A stretch of 64,000 bases of DNA from an uncultured Ruminococcus sp. GTDB taxonomy: Bacteria > Bacillota > Clostridia > Lachnospirales > Lachnospiraceae. Numbering within the stretch: the first letter of the stretch is position 1; the number at the start of each line of letters is the position of its first letter. Shown in pieces: positions 53,576-61,925 of this stretch. The notes beneath the pieces were generated by a model. The model searched no databases, had not been told where the DNA came from, and saw only the letters and a program-made list of their open reading frames with translations. Both the position numbers and the translations under genes were made by a program. The stretch is from assembly GCA_904377845.1 (NCBI GenBank), contig CAJFGR010000012.1, positions 1-64,000 on the forward strand, given 5' to 3'.

Positions 53576-53833
53576 ATGCGATCGATTACTTATGTTATCA
53601 CCGACAGGGTGGGGATCCATGCAAGACCTGCCGGAATCGTCGTGAAAGCGGCGCAGAAATACCAGTCGGAGATCCTTGTTCAAAAAGGGGAGAAGCAGGC
53701 TGATGCGAAAAAACTGATGCAGCTTATGTCGCTGGGCGTTAAGGGCGGCGAGGAGATCAGTGTGACGGCGGATGGGCCGGATGAAGAAGAGGCCTGCGCT
53801 GCGATGGAAAAAGTTTTAAAAGAAAATCTGTAA
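53576..53833 (+). CDS. HPr-like phosphocarrier lacking the regulatory serine
   Basis: An 85-residue HPr-family protein. The phosphorylated histidine is present in [10 protein letters not shown] (His15 position), so PTS phosphotransfer is possible. At the Ser46 position Bacillus HPr has LKSIMGVMSLG, and this protein has [11 protein letters not shown]: lysine replaces the serine that HPr kinase phosphorylates for CcpA-dependent catabolite repression. It may be a paralogue outside catabolite control; the main ptsH would be elsewhere. The ATG follows AAAGGAGATAACATT. It is 28 bases before the pyrophosphatase gene. Confidence 0.88.
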   Translation: MRSITYVITDRVGIHARPAGIVVKAAQKYQSEILVQKGEKQADAKKLMQLMSLGVKGGEEISVTADGPDEEEACAAMEKVLKENL

Positions 53834-53861
53834 TGCGTTACAGAAAATACAGGAGGACGTT

Positions 53862-54412
53862 ATGGGAAATATTTGGCATGATATCAGTGAGGATCGTATT
53901 TTCCCTACGGATTTTATCTCAGTGATCGAGATTTCCAAAGGAAGCAAGAAAAAATATGAGCTGGATAAGGAGACGGGGCTTATTATTCTGGACAGGGTTC
54001 TGTACACATCTACACATTATCCGATGAATTATGGTTTTATTCCGCGTACACTGGGCGATGACGGTGACCCGCTGGAACTTTAGTCAGATGCTATCCGATC
54101 GGCGTTATGAAGATGACGGACGGAGGAGCAGGAGATGAAAAAGTTATCGCGATTCCGTGGGCGGATCCGACCTATGAGGCATATACGGATATTTCAGAAC
54201 TGCCGAAGCATATTTTTGACGAGATCCGGCATTTCTTCAGTGTATATAAAGATCTGGAGGGGAAGAAGACTGCGGTAAACGAGTTCGAGGGCGCGCTCGG
54301 AGCTGTGCAGGTTATTGAAGAATGTATTGACAGATACAAGAAGAAATACGGTACTGCAGATGAAGATGACACAGAAAATGTGGAAAAGGCTGTTAAGCCA
54401 GAAGAATCATGA
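53862..54412 (+). pseudogene. ppa: Inorganic pyrophosphatase gene with an internal deletion
   Basis: A family I (soluble) pyrophosphatase, which hydrolyses PPi to phosphate. The first 73 residues read normally ([26 protein letters not shown]) and then hit a stop at 54081. The rest continues in another frame as [20 protein letters not shown] and onwards to a natural end. The join lies near 54078. Relatives have about 12-14 more residues here (the VLVL..EP strand that follows GDPLD), so roughly 40 bases are missing and the frame is lost. There are no other defects. The ATG follows CAGGAGGACGTT. An essential-type gene broken this way is suspicious for an assembly fault. Confidence 0.85.
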
Positions 54413-54469
54413 TCTCAGATTTTAACAGACATCAGGTTTTACATAAAGAGAGAAAGGAGAGACTTAATT

Positions 54470-54793
54470 ATGGATAAATTCAGCGATAATATCAAAAAGG
54501 TAATACTGGCAGGAATCGGGGCTGTGGCCGTCACGGCAGAGAAGTCCAAGGATCTGCTGGATGAGATGGTAGAAAAAGGCGAGCTGACTGTAGAACAGGG
54601 CAAGGTGCTCAACGAGGAACTGAAGCATAATATCAAGAAGACAGTAAAAGAGACGACAGAGAAAAAAGAAGCGGATAAGTCTGTATCTGACAGCGATATC
54701 GCGGATCTGCTCAGCAGGATGACGCCGGAGCAGATTGCAGCGCTCAAAGAACAGCTCTCGGATAAAGAAGCAGAGGAAGACAAAGACGAATGA
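54470..54793 (+). CDS. Phasin-like coiled-coil protein
   Basis: A 107-residue, highly charged helical protein with the pattern ILAGIGAVAVTAEKSKDLLDEM at the start, resembling phasin-family proteins that coat hydrophobic surfaces or interact with membrane proteins. The middle is an extended coiled coil, and the end (TPEQIAALKEQLSDKEAEED) is acidic. The stop overlaps the start of the AarF gene by four bases, an arrangement repeated in many Firmicutes. It probably acts with the AarF protein; no polyhydroxyalkanoate genes are seen. Confidence 0.78.
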   Translation: MDKFSDNIKKVILAGIGAVAVTAEKSKDLLDEMVEKGELTVEQGKVLNEELKHNIKKTVKETTEKKEADKSVSDSDIADLLSRMTPEQIAALKEQLSDKEAEEDKDE

Positions 54794-56376
54794 GTACGAT
54801 AGAGCCGATCGAATACAATTCGAGACTGCGCGAGATTACGGCTGTACTGAGAAAACACAACATTACGCGGGGAGTCACTCCGAAGAAGCTGCGGGCGATC
54901 CTTGAGGATCTGGGGCCGACGTTTATCAAACTGGGGCAGATCATGTCCATGCATTCGGATATTCTGCCGAAACGGTACTGTGATGAACTGATGCGGCTGC
55001 GTTCGGAAGTGACTCCGATGCCGTTTGAAGAAGTGATCTCTGTGATTGAAGGGTCCTATGGCCGCTCATGGAAGAGAGTGTTTTCTTCCATAGAAGAGAA
55101 GCCACAGGGCTCTGCTTCTATTGCCCAGGTACACAGGGCGGTCCTCAAAAGCGGAGAAGACGTAGTTGTGAAGGTTCAGCGCAAGGGAATTTACGAGAAG
55201 ATGGCAAGAGATATCGATCTTCTTCACAAGGCTGTAAAACTGATGCCGCCGATCAGTATCAAAGGGATGGCGGATCTGGATCTTGTGTTGGATGAAATGT
55301 GGTCCGTGACGAGGGACGAGATGAATTTCCTTACAGAGGCGGCAAATATGGAAGAGTTTGCCCGCAGGAATAAGGAAGTCAGCTTCGTAGGCACGCCGGT
55401 ACTATACCAGCAGTATACGACAGTCAATGTGCTGGTCATGGAGTATATCGACGGATTCGGAATCGATGACAAAGAGGCGCTTCTTGAGCACGGATATGAT
55501 CTGAAAGAGATTGGAAGCAAGCTGGTCGACAACTATATTAAGCAGGTCATGGATGACGGCTTTTTTCATGCGGATCCGCATTCCGGAAATGTGAAGATCA
55601 GGGACGGCAAGATCATCTGGATCGATATGGGGATGATGGGCCGCCTGACAGAGCATGACCGTGAGATGATCGGAAAAGCGATACAGGGTGTGGCTTTAAG
55701 CGACGTAGGACTGATCGAGCAGGCAGTGCTCGCCATCGGAGAATTTAAAGAACGCCCGGATCAGAGAAAGCTTTACGAAGATATTGAAAGCCTTCTCATG
55801 AAATACGGGAATACCGAGATGGGGCAGATTAATGTGGCGGCAGTCATGACGGATCTGATGGACGTCATGAAGAATAACAAGATCAAGATGCCTCACGGTC
55901 TTACAATGCTTGCCCGGGGATTGACGCATATGGAGGGTGTGCTGGCGGATATCGCACCGGATATCAATATGGTGGAGATTGCTACAGCCCATATGTCGGG
56001 AGAGTTTTTCCATAACTTTGATCTGAAAAAAGAGCTCAAAAGCAGCGGGAAAAGTGTGCTCAGATCTTTTAGAAAAGCATTGGATATCCCGTCCATGATA
56101 TCAGATATGATGAGCGGCTATCTGAAAGGGCAGGCGAAAGTCAACCTGGATCTTCAGGTGACGGATGAACTGGCGCGGCTTCTGCGCCGGCTGGTGCGCA
56201 ATATTGTCATGGGACTGTGGGTGATGGCGCTTCTTATAAGCTCCAGTATTATCTGTACGACAGATATGACGCCAAAGATCCTCGGGATTCCGGCACTTGG
56301 AGCATTCGGATATATGATGGCATTTGTCATCATGATGTATGTGTTTATCAGGCACGTACTGACGCGCAAGAAATAA
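54790..56376 (+). CDS. AarF/ABC1/UbiB-family atypical kinase
   Basis: A 528-residue protein of the UbiB/ADCK family. The nucleotide site is replaced by the family's Ala-rich loop, GSASIAQVHRA near residues 108-118. The catalytic region is HADPHSGNVKIRDGKIIWIDMGMMG near 258-282, with the invariant Asp of IDMG. Two transmembrane helices close the protein (about 473-525). In organisms without ubiquinone, as expected here, the role is probably in isoprenoid or membrane-lipid homeostasis. It is translationally coupled to the phasin-like gene and followed by dgkA. Confidence 0.92.
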   Translation: MSTIEPIEYNSRLREITAVLRKHNITRGVTPKKLRAILEDLGPTFIKLGQIMSMHSDILPKRYCDELMRLRSEVTPMPFEEVISVIEGSYGRSWKRVFSSIEEKPQGSASIAQVHRAVLKSGEDVVVKVQRKGIYEKMARDIDLLHKAVKLMPPISIKGMADLDLVLDEMWSVTRDEMNFLTEAANMEEFARRNKEVSFVGTPVLYQQYTTVNVLVMEYIDGFGIDDKEALLEHGYDLKEIGSKLVDNYIKQVMDDGFFHADPHSGNVKIRDGKIIWIDMGMMGRLTEHDREMIGKAIQGVALSDVGLIEQAVLAIGEFKERPDQRKLYEDIESLLMKYGNTEMGQINVAAVMTDLMDVMKNNKIKMPHGLTMLARGLTHMEGVLADIAPDINMVEIATAHMSGEFFHNFDLKKELKSSGKSVLRSFRKALDIPSMISDMMSGYLKGQAKVNLDLQVTDELARLLRRLVRNIVMGLWVMALLISSSIICTTDMTPKILGIPALGAFGYMMAFVIMMYVFIRHVLTRKK

Positions 56377-56395
56377 AAAGGAAATGAAAGCAACT

Positions 56396-56773
56396 ATGAA
56401 GAAAAGAAAAAATCCCATTACAGAGAGCTTCGGATATGCATTTGAAGGAATCCTGACAGGGATCCGTAATGAGCGGAATATGAAGATACATTGTGTCGCC
56501 ATTATTTTTGTTACACTGGCAGGAACATTGTTTCAGATCACTGCCACGCAGTGGTGCATCTGTCTCCTTCTGTTTGCCCTTGTGGCGGCGCTGGAACTGG
56601 TAAACACTGCGATTGAAGCGGTGGTGGATCTTGTGACAGAAGATAAAAAGCCGCTGGCAAAGGTTGCAAAAGATACGGCAGCAGGGGCAGTGCTGTTTGC
56701 CGCAATCATTTCAGTGATTATCGGCTGCATCATATTTCTTCCATATGTATTGGAACTGCCGGGAAAGATATGA
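56396..56773 (+). CDS. dgkA: Diacylglycerol / undecaprenol kinase
   Basis: About 125 residues, a three-helix membrane kinase. The N-terminal FGYAFEGILTGIRNERNMKIH and the catalytic ELVNTAIEAVVDLVTEDKKPLAKVAKD are characteristic. Gram-positive members phosphorylate undecaprenol and recycle the peptidoglycan carrier. ATGs at 56384 and 56396 are both possible because the AAAAGGAA site lies close before the first and far from the second. It is the last gene of the phasin-AarF-dgkA unit. Confidence 0.92.
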   Translation: MKKRKNPITESFGYAFEGILTGIRNERNMKIHCVAIIFVTLAGTLFQITATQWCICLLLFALVAALELVNTAIEAVVDLVTEDKKPLAKVAKDTAAGAVLFAAIISVIIGCIIFLPYVLELPGKI

Positions 56774-56881
56774 TACAATAGCTAAGCGGGTATGCCCTCC
56801 GGCGCATATCCGGGTTACTGGCAGAAAAGCGGTATATCACAGATAGATATAAAAGCGGTGAAGAGAAAGGAAAGACAGAAA

Positions 56882-57673
56882 ATGAGCGATAACAGTACAA
56901 CAGTCACAAAGCAGGAGACGCTTGCGGCTCTCAGGAATCCGGGAGAACTCTATGTTGTTATGTCGGCAGTGACAAAGCTCCCCTTTGTGAAATGTGATGA
57001 TGAGACATATGACGATGAAATATTCCTGTACTACAGAGTAGAAGACGCAAAAGAGAAGGCACAGGAGCTTTTAAAAGAAAAGTATCTGACAGCAGTGGCA
57101 AAACTGGAAGATAAACAGCTTCTCCCGTTTTATACAAGTCTGTATACGATCGGGGTCAACTGTCTCGCAGTAAATTACGGTACAGATACCCAGATCAGTA
57201 TTCAGCTTTCAGATCTGGTCGTGAGAAAAAATCCGGAACAGCTTCCTGATGGGAAAAAGCTTCTTGAAAATCCGGCCCTGCAGCTGACAGCCATCTACTT
57301 CATGCAGGAAATGCGCCGTCAGGAGAAACCACAGCCGACGGAAGAGTTAAAAGAACTCCAGGAAGAACTGCTTGCCCATTACAGCAAAGGAGCCTTTATC
57401 ATTGCGGTTCAGGAAGACAAGCAGATCCCCGTTCTAAAACTGAAAAACGGAGATGTCTATCAGCCGATCTTTACGGACCTGCTTGAGTTTCAGAAATTTG
57501 CCAAAGACAAGAAAATGCGGACCGCAGTTATTCCGGCTGCAAAAATTCCGGATATACTGGTCGGAGACGCAAAAGGTGTGGTAATCAATCCCCTGAGCGT
57601 CAATGTCCAGCTCCAGGTAGCAAAGAGGAAGAAGCCGGAAGCTGCACAAGCTAAACCGGAAGCTGATTCTTAG
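56882..57673 (+). CDS. SseB-domain protein
   Basis: A 263-residue cytosolic protein starting at ATG 56882 behind AGAAAGGAAAGAC; a frame from 56792 lacks a site. Two SseB-type halves can be seen: NPGELYVVMSAVTKLPFV with FLYYRVEDAKEKAQE in the first, and GAFIIAVQEDKQIPVLKLKN with IFTDLLEFQKFAKDKKMRTA in the second. The C-terminus is Lys/Ala rich. SseB domains are widespread with no clear biochemical role. Its last 23 bases overlap the convergent FGGY remnant. Confidence 0.82.
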   Translation: MSDNSTTVTKQETLAALRNPGELYVVMSAVTKLPFVKCDDETYDDEIFLYYRVEDAKEKAQELLKEKYLTAVAKLEDKQLLPFYTSLYTIGVNCLAVNYGTDTQISIQLSDLVVRKNPEQLPDGKKLLENPALQLTAIYFMQEMRRQEKPQPTEELKELQEELLAHYSKGAFIIAVQEDKQIPVLKLKNGDVYQPIFTDLLEFQKFAKDKKMRTAVIPAAKIPDILVGDAKGVVINPLSVNVQLQVAKRKKPEAAQAKPEADS

Positions 57674-58322
57674 ACAGTTGTCCTGAAGAATATAATGCAC
57701 AAAGAGAGGCCCCGTATGCGGCCTCTTCTTCATTTTGTCCGATTGTCAGAGGCATATGAAAACGTTCTGCAAGTATTTGCTGAAATATGCTGTTTTTTCT
57801 GACGGCATTGCCGGAGGCAATAAGTTTAGTTTTGCGACTGCCTGTGCCGGTTTCAATCAGCTTATAGAGTTCAAACAGTCCCATACCGGCAGCCTGACTG
57901 ATATGGACGAGGGGCGACTTTCGGCCTGTGAGTACCATGCCCAGATAATCTCCGATCGTGCAGAAAGTCGATGCATCTGCAGGGACAAGTCCTTTCCTGA
58001 CATTGAATAAATGGGTGACCAGTCCGTAGCCCGATGCCGTTTTTATACCTGTGTCATCCGATAATATGCGGCAGATGCTCCTGCGCATCTGGCTTGTGAT
58101 CCCGATGGCGGAGATATCGCTGTAAGTGTCAAGAATGTCATTAAGTACAGGACGAATTCGGGATAAGATCACATCTGTATCCTGAATCCTTTCCCATGGA
58201 TTTTCAGTATGAATAAAACCGGCGCTGGCAATAGTATATTTTTGTATGACAGCCAGAGTGTCATTATCTGTTACTGCAAAGCTGATCGTAGTTGTTCCGA
58301 TATCGATTCCGATGCTTTTCAT
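57651..58322 (-). pseudogene. FGGY-family carbohydrate kinase with large in-frame deletions
   Basis: A sedoheptulokinase-like FGGY kinase normally has about 450-500 residues; this frame has 223. The N-terminus MKSIGIDIGTTTISFAV (phosphate loop) is normal. Near residue 79 (about 58085) the sugar-binding QMHG segment is lost, ITSQM running into RRSIC. The region from TASGYGLVTHLFN to AAGMGLFEL is normal. Near 57830-57870 some 200 residues, including the ATP-binding core, are missing before LIASGNAVRKNSIFQQI, which is the usual C-terminal motif. The frame survives but the kinase cannot work. Confidence 0.75.
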
Positions 58323-58546
58323 TTTGTGAACTCCTTTTCATCTGGTGTAGTTTATTCGTTATATGTTATATACATTTTAAGACGAACAGTCTGCCTTGAA
58401 AATATAAATTTATAATTACAGTTCAAATAACAGGATTTCGCCAGGCTGAACAGTCAGAATTTACAGCGGTTCAGATTGTAATTCTCTTTTCGGATTGCTA
58501 TAATGTAAGCAGCGACGCAGATCTTCATAAGGACAGGAGGAGAGAA

Positions 58547-58972
58547 ATGTCAATAGCAGTATACATAAGAAAAGAATATTTCCGTGCTGTCACGATCAAA
58601 GATAAAAGCGCACATATACTGGAATTTCAATACCGCCCTCAGACAGTTGATGTCTTTGAAGAGGGGTACCAGGTATTTCATATGGAATATATTCTTGAGA
58701 GCAAAACAAAAGCACAGATCATGGAATTCTATCTTACTGACTTCGCTTTGAGGGGCAAAGGATACGGAACTGTGTGCATGAATGAGATAGCAGATCAGCT
58801 GAATAAAAAAGGTGTTACGCTGATCACCTCGCCGACAGGATATGAACTGGCGCCGCTCGGATATACCGGCCCGGATCAGTATCATGAACTGATGGCGGGA
58901 TTTTATGAAAAAACCGGATTTTCCATCAGCGGAGACGGGGATATCGCAATGAAAATATTAGGCGAACAGTAA
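58547..58972 (+). CDS. GNAT-like hypothetical protein
   Basis: A 141-residue protein. A central FYLTDFALRGKGYGTVCMNEIADQL near residues 62-86 resembles the acetyl-CoA loop (R-G-x-G-x-G/A) of GNAT acetyltransferases, preceded by beta-strand-like segments. The C-terminal ELMAGFYEKTGFSI matches the last family helix and strand. The N-terminal half is atypical. The ATG follows AGGAGGAGAGAA. A PRD remnant begins directly after its stop. Confidence 0.7.
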   Translation: MSIAVYIRKEYFRAVTIKDKSAHILEFQYRPQTVDVFEEGYQVFHMEYILESKTKAQIMEFYLTDFALRGKGYGTVCMNEIADQLNKKGVTLITSPTGYELAPLGYTGPDQYHELMAGFYEKTGFSISGDGDIAMKILGEQ

Positions 58973-58973
58973 T

Positions 58974-59252
58974 ATAGAAGAGGGGGGAAAGGTTTTTAAA
59001 GAAGTGAATCGCGAGATCCTTTTGCCGATGGCGGACCACACTGCTCTTGCAGCGAAACGTGAAAAACAAAACCGACAGATCCCCAATCCGTTTATCCCCC
59101 CAGATATCCGGGTGCTCCTTTCCGAGGAATATGCAGTTGCGATGCGCGGCCGGGATATCATCAGAGAGATGACAGGGTATGCGATATCGGCTGACGAGGT
59201 GGGATTTCTTGCGATCCATATCCAGAGAGTAATGTCTCCTGAAACATTGTAG
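58974..59252 (+). pseudogene. PRD-domain remnant of a BglG/LicT-type antiterminator
   Basis: The frame from 58974 encodes VFKEVNREILLPMADHTALA, NPFIPPDIRVLLSEEYAVAM and DEVGFLAIHIQRV, the pattern of one PTS regulation domain (first-helix DH-x-x-x-A and the E-x-GF-x-x-HI motif). The RNA-binding CAT domain before it and the second PRD after it are absent, so only about a third of the usual 280 residues remains. A GTG at 59004 could start an 82-residue product, but no ribosome binding site fits. No PTS genes are adjacent. Confidence 0.65.
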
Positions 59253-59333
59253 AAAAAAGAGAATCTTGTTATACTGGTCGGTGTATGGCGGAGTTTTCCG
59301 CTGTGCACCGATTTGTCTGTTCAAGGAGGGCTT

Positions 59334-60023
59334 ATGTATAAGATACTTATCGTGGAAGACGACCTGCCCATGGCGCAGGCGATACAGAAAGAGATGAAAA
59401 TGTGGGGCAACGAGGCGGAATATGTGCAGGATTTCCAGAATGTGCTGACAACATTTACGTCATATGATCCGCATCTGGTGCTCATGGATATTACACTGCC
59501 GTTCTACAACGGCTATCACTGGTGCAGCGAGATCCGGAAGATCTCCAATGTGCCGATCATATTTATCTCCTCGGCGGCGGATAATATGAATATCATCATG
59601 GCGGTCAATATGGGCGGTGACGATTTTGTGGCAAAGCCTTTTGATCTGAGCGTGCTGACGGCGAAAGTCCAGGCTGTGCTCAGAAGGACTTATGACCTGG
59701 CGGGAAAGATCCCTGTTCTGGAACACAGAGGGGCGATCCTGAACCTGTATGACACGTCTCTTACCTATGAAGGAAAGAAGATCGACCTGACGAAAAATGA
59801 GTTCCGCATCCTGCAGACTCTGATGGAGAACAAGGGCCGGCTGGTGAGCCGTGACACGCTTATGACAAGATTGTGGGAGACGGATAATTATATTGAAGAA
59901 AATACGCTGACGGTCAATATTGCGCGCTTGAGAAAGAAACTCGAGAAAGCGGGCCTTACGGATTTTATCACGACCAAAGTGGGCGAGGGATACATCATCA
60001 CACAGGATACAGAGGGGAGATGA
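59334..60023 (+). CDS. OmpR-family response regulator, BceR-like
   Basis: A 229-residue two-component regulator starting at ATG 59334 behind TCAAGGAGGGCTT. The receiver has YKILIVEDDLPM, the phosphoacceptor Asp in HLVLMDITLPFYNGY near residue 52 and the Lys of DDFVAKPFDLSVL near 103. A winged-helix output domain follows (KIDLTKNEFRILQTLME, then IEENTLTVNIARLRKKL). Sequence and neighbours (kinase with two membrane helices, BceAB-type transporter) place it in the Bce peptide-antibiotic sensing family. A matching operator lies at 61053. Confidence 0.92.
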   Translation: MYKILIVEDDLPMAQAIQKEMKMWGNEAEYVQDFQNVLTTFTSYDPHLVLMDITLPFYNGYHWCSEIRKISNVPIIFISSAADNMNIIMAVNMGGDDFVAKPFDLSVLTAKVQAVLRRTYDLAGKIPVLEHRGAILNLYDTSLTYEGKKIDLTKNEFRILQTLMENKGRLVSRDTLMTRLWETDNYIEENTLTVNIARLRKKLEKAGLTDFITTKVGEGYIITQDTEGR

Positions 60024-60027
60024 GAAA

Positions 60028-60955
60028 ATGAAGCAGTTTTTCAGATATCTCTATGACTGCCGCTATGTGTGGTTGTGGGCGATGATAAGCGGAGCAATAT
60101 TTGCAGGCGTATTTGCCCTGTATGGGATCCGGATGGAAGCGGTGTGGTATCCGCTTCTTTTATCTGCCTTGTTCGGCCTGCTTTTTCTGGTACTGGGGTT
60201 TCTAAAATACAGACGGAAACATATAGAGTTGGAGCGGCTATCAGGCTCTTGTGCTTCGGGAAGAGGAGGCAAACCGTGCGAGAAAAGAAGAATGGGACAG
60301 TGCCCGGAACGATATGAATGATTATTATGCCGTGTGGGTACACCAGATCAAGGCGCCGATCGCTGTTATGCGCGTCATGCTCCAGCAGGAAGATACCCAG
60401 GAGAACAGAGAGCTGTCGGCAGAATTGTTCCGCATAGAGCAGTATGCCGAGATGGCGCTTTATTATATCCGTCTCGGCGAGGGGGCTTCCGATCTGGTCA
60501 TTCAGGAGTATGAGCTGGACGATATCATCCGGAAGGCAGTGCGGAAGTATGCCGGACAGTTTATCCGCAGGAAGATCCGTCTTGTGTACAATGGGACGGA
60601 TGTATGCGTGGTGACAGATGAGAAATGGCTTTCCTTTATCATTGAACAGCTTCTGTCTAATGCGGTGAAGTATACTCCGGAGGGAGGAACTGTCACGATA
60701 TCAGTGGATGATAAGAAACAGCTTTCTATCACGGATACGGGAATCGGTATTTCACCGGAAGATCTTCCGCGGATCTTTGAGAAGGGTTATACCGGATATA
60801 ACGGGCGCCTGGACAAGAAATCTACCGGAATCGGACTGTATCTGTGCGGGACTGCGGCGGATAAGCTTGGGCACAGGCTGCTGGCCCGGTCGGAGCCGGG
60901 AAAGGGCAGCAGGTTTATCGTCGATCTGGAGACGTATTCACTGCAGGCGGAGTGA
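60028..60955 (+). pseudogene. BceS-like histidine kinase gene broken by a deletion
   Basis: An intramembrane-sensing kinase split between two frames. The first part has two transmembrane helices (about 14-36 and 42-62) and KYRRKHIELERL, then loses frame near 60238. The second frame resumes with YQALVLREEEANRARKEEW and has the H-box His in WVHQIKAPIAVM, the N-box LLSNAVKYTPEGG, and ITDTGIGI and TGIGLYLCG. Relatives have about 15-25 more residues between LERL and YQAL, so a short segment is missing with a frame shift. Both halves are otherwise intact. If real, the module lacks its sensor. Confidence 0.82.
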
Positions 60956-60992
60956 GTGGCGCCGTCCGCTCACCCGCGCCGCCTGTGGATTC

Positions 60993-61040
60993 GCAAAACT
61001 GTACCCGCGGTACTAGTTGCCGCATACGCGGCTGCTTTGC
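60993..61040. repeat. Three-way-junction element, second copy
   Basis: GCAAAAC (60993-60999) and GCTTTGC (61034-61040) close a junction holding hairpins GTACC-CGC-GGTAC (61001-61013) and GCCGC-ATAC-GCGGC (61019-61032). Joining segments have the same lengths (1, 5 and 1 bases) as in the 24597-24642 copy, both are flanked by ATTC before and TCAT after, and CCCGCGCC lies upstream of each. Base changes in the stems are paired. It has no ORF. It lies between the kinase remnant and the bceA promoter. Confidence 0.68.
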
Positions 61041-61052
61041 TCATCATACTAG

Positions 61053-61129
61053 TGTGACAAAAGCGTCACATGGACCGGTCGGAATGTCACAGGATTCGAT
61101 GTCGGCATTCTGGCCGGTTTTGCTATACT
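61053..61129 (+). promoter_or_regulatory. BceR-type operator and bceA promoter
   Basis: TGTGAC (61053-61058) and GTCACA (61065-61070) form a perfect inverted repeat with spacer AAAAGC, very like the B. subtilis bceA operator (TGTGACG-A4-TGTCACA as I recall it). TATACT at 61124-61129 is a good -10, while the -35 region (GTCGGC) is poor, as expected for an activator-dependent promoter. Confidence 0.75.
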
Positions 61130-61160
61130 GAGTCCAGAAAACATGAAGGAGGTCAGTTTC

Positions 61161-61925
61161 ATGACTGTTTTGGAAGTAAAAAACTTGAAGAAAATATACC
61201 GTACCCGGTTTGGCGGGACTCAGGTACAGGCTCTCTCCTGTGTGAACTTTTCCGTGGAGGAGGGAGAGTATGTGGCGATCATGGGCGAGAGCGGAAGCGG
61301 TAAGACTACGCTCCTGAATATGCTGGCGGCGCTGGATAAGCCGACGGAAGGTGAAGTCTATCTGGATGGGAAGCCGCTCTCAGCGATAAAGGATAAGAAC
61401 ATCTCGGAGTTCAGGCGGGACAATCTGGGATTTGTGTTTCAGGAATTCAATCTTCTCGATACATTTAATGTAAAGGATAATATTCTCCTGCCGCTCGTAC
61501 TCAAAGGCGAGACATACAAGGAGATGACGAAGAAACTTATGCCGATCGCCAAAGAGCTGGGGATCGCGCCTTTGCTGGAAAAGTACCCTTATGAGATTTC
61601 CGGAGGACAGAAACAGAGAGTGGCGGCCGCAAGAGCGCTGATCACTGATCCACGGATCATTCTTGCCGATGAGCCCACAGGGGCCCTTGATTCCCGGTCA
61701 ACGGATGAACTTCTGGCACTTTTTGCAAAGATCAACCAGAAAGGCCAGACGATCCTCATGGTGACCCACTCGGTCAAAGCCGCGAGCAAAGCAGGACGGG
61801 TTCTCTTTATCCGTGACGGAGAAGTGTACCATCAGGTCTACAGGGGAAATATGTCGGATGAACAGCTTTATCAGAAGATATCTGACACACTCACGATACT
61901 GGCGACAGGCGGTGACAGACGATGA
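61161..61925 (+). CDS. BceA-like ABC transporter ATPase
   Basis: A 254-residue ATPase starting at ATG 61161 with AGGAGG eight bases upstream. Walker A is GESGSGKTTLLN near residues 42-53, the signature ISGGQKQRVAAARAL near 145-159 and Walker B ILADEPTGALDSR near 164-176. This subfamily (MacB/BceA) drives removal of peptide antibiotics such as bacitracin or lantibiotics from their lipid targets and also signals to its kinase. Its stop overlaps the permease start by four bases (ATGA). Expression is probably activated by the response regulator at 59334. Confidence 0.95.
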   Translation: MTVLEVKNLKKIYRTRFGGTQVQALSCVNFSVEEGEYVAIMGESGSGKTTLLNMLAALDKPTEGEVYLDGKPLSAIKDKNISEFRRDNLGFVFQEFNLLDTFNVKDNILLPLVLKGETYKEMTKKLMPIAKELGIAPLLEKYPYEISGGQKQRVAAARALITDPRIILADEPTGALDSRSTDELLALFAKINQKGQTILMVTHSVKAASKAGRVLFIRDGEVYHQVYRGNMSDEQLYQKISDTLTILATGGDRR

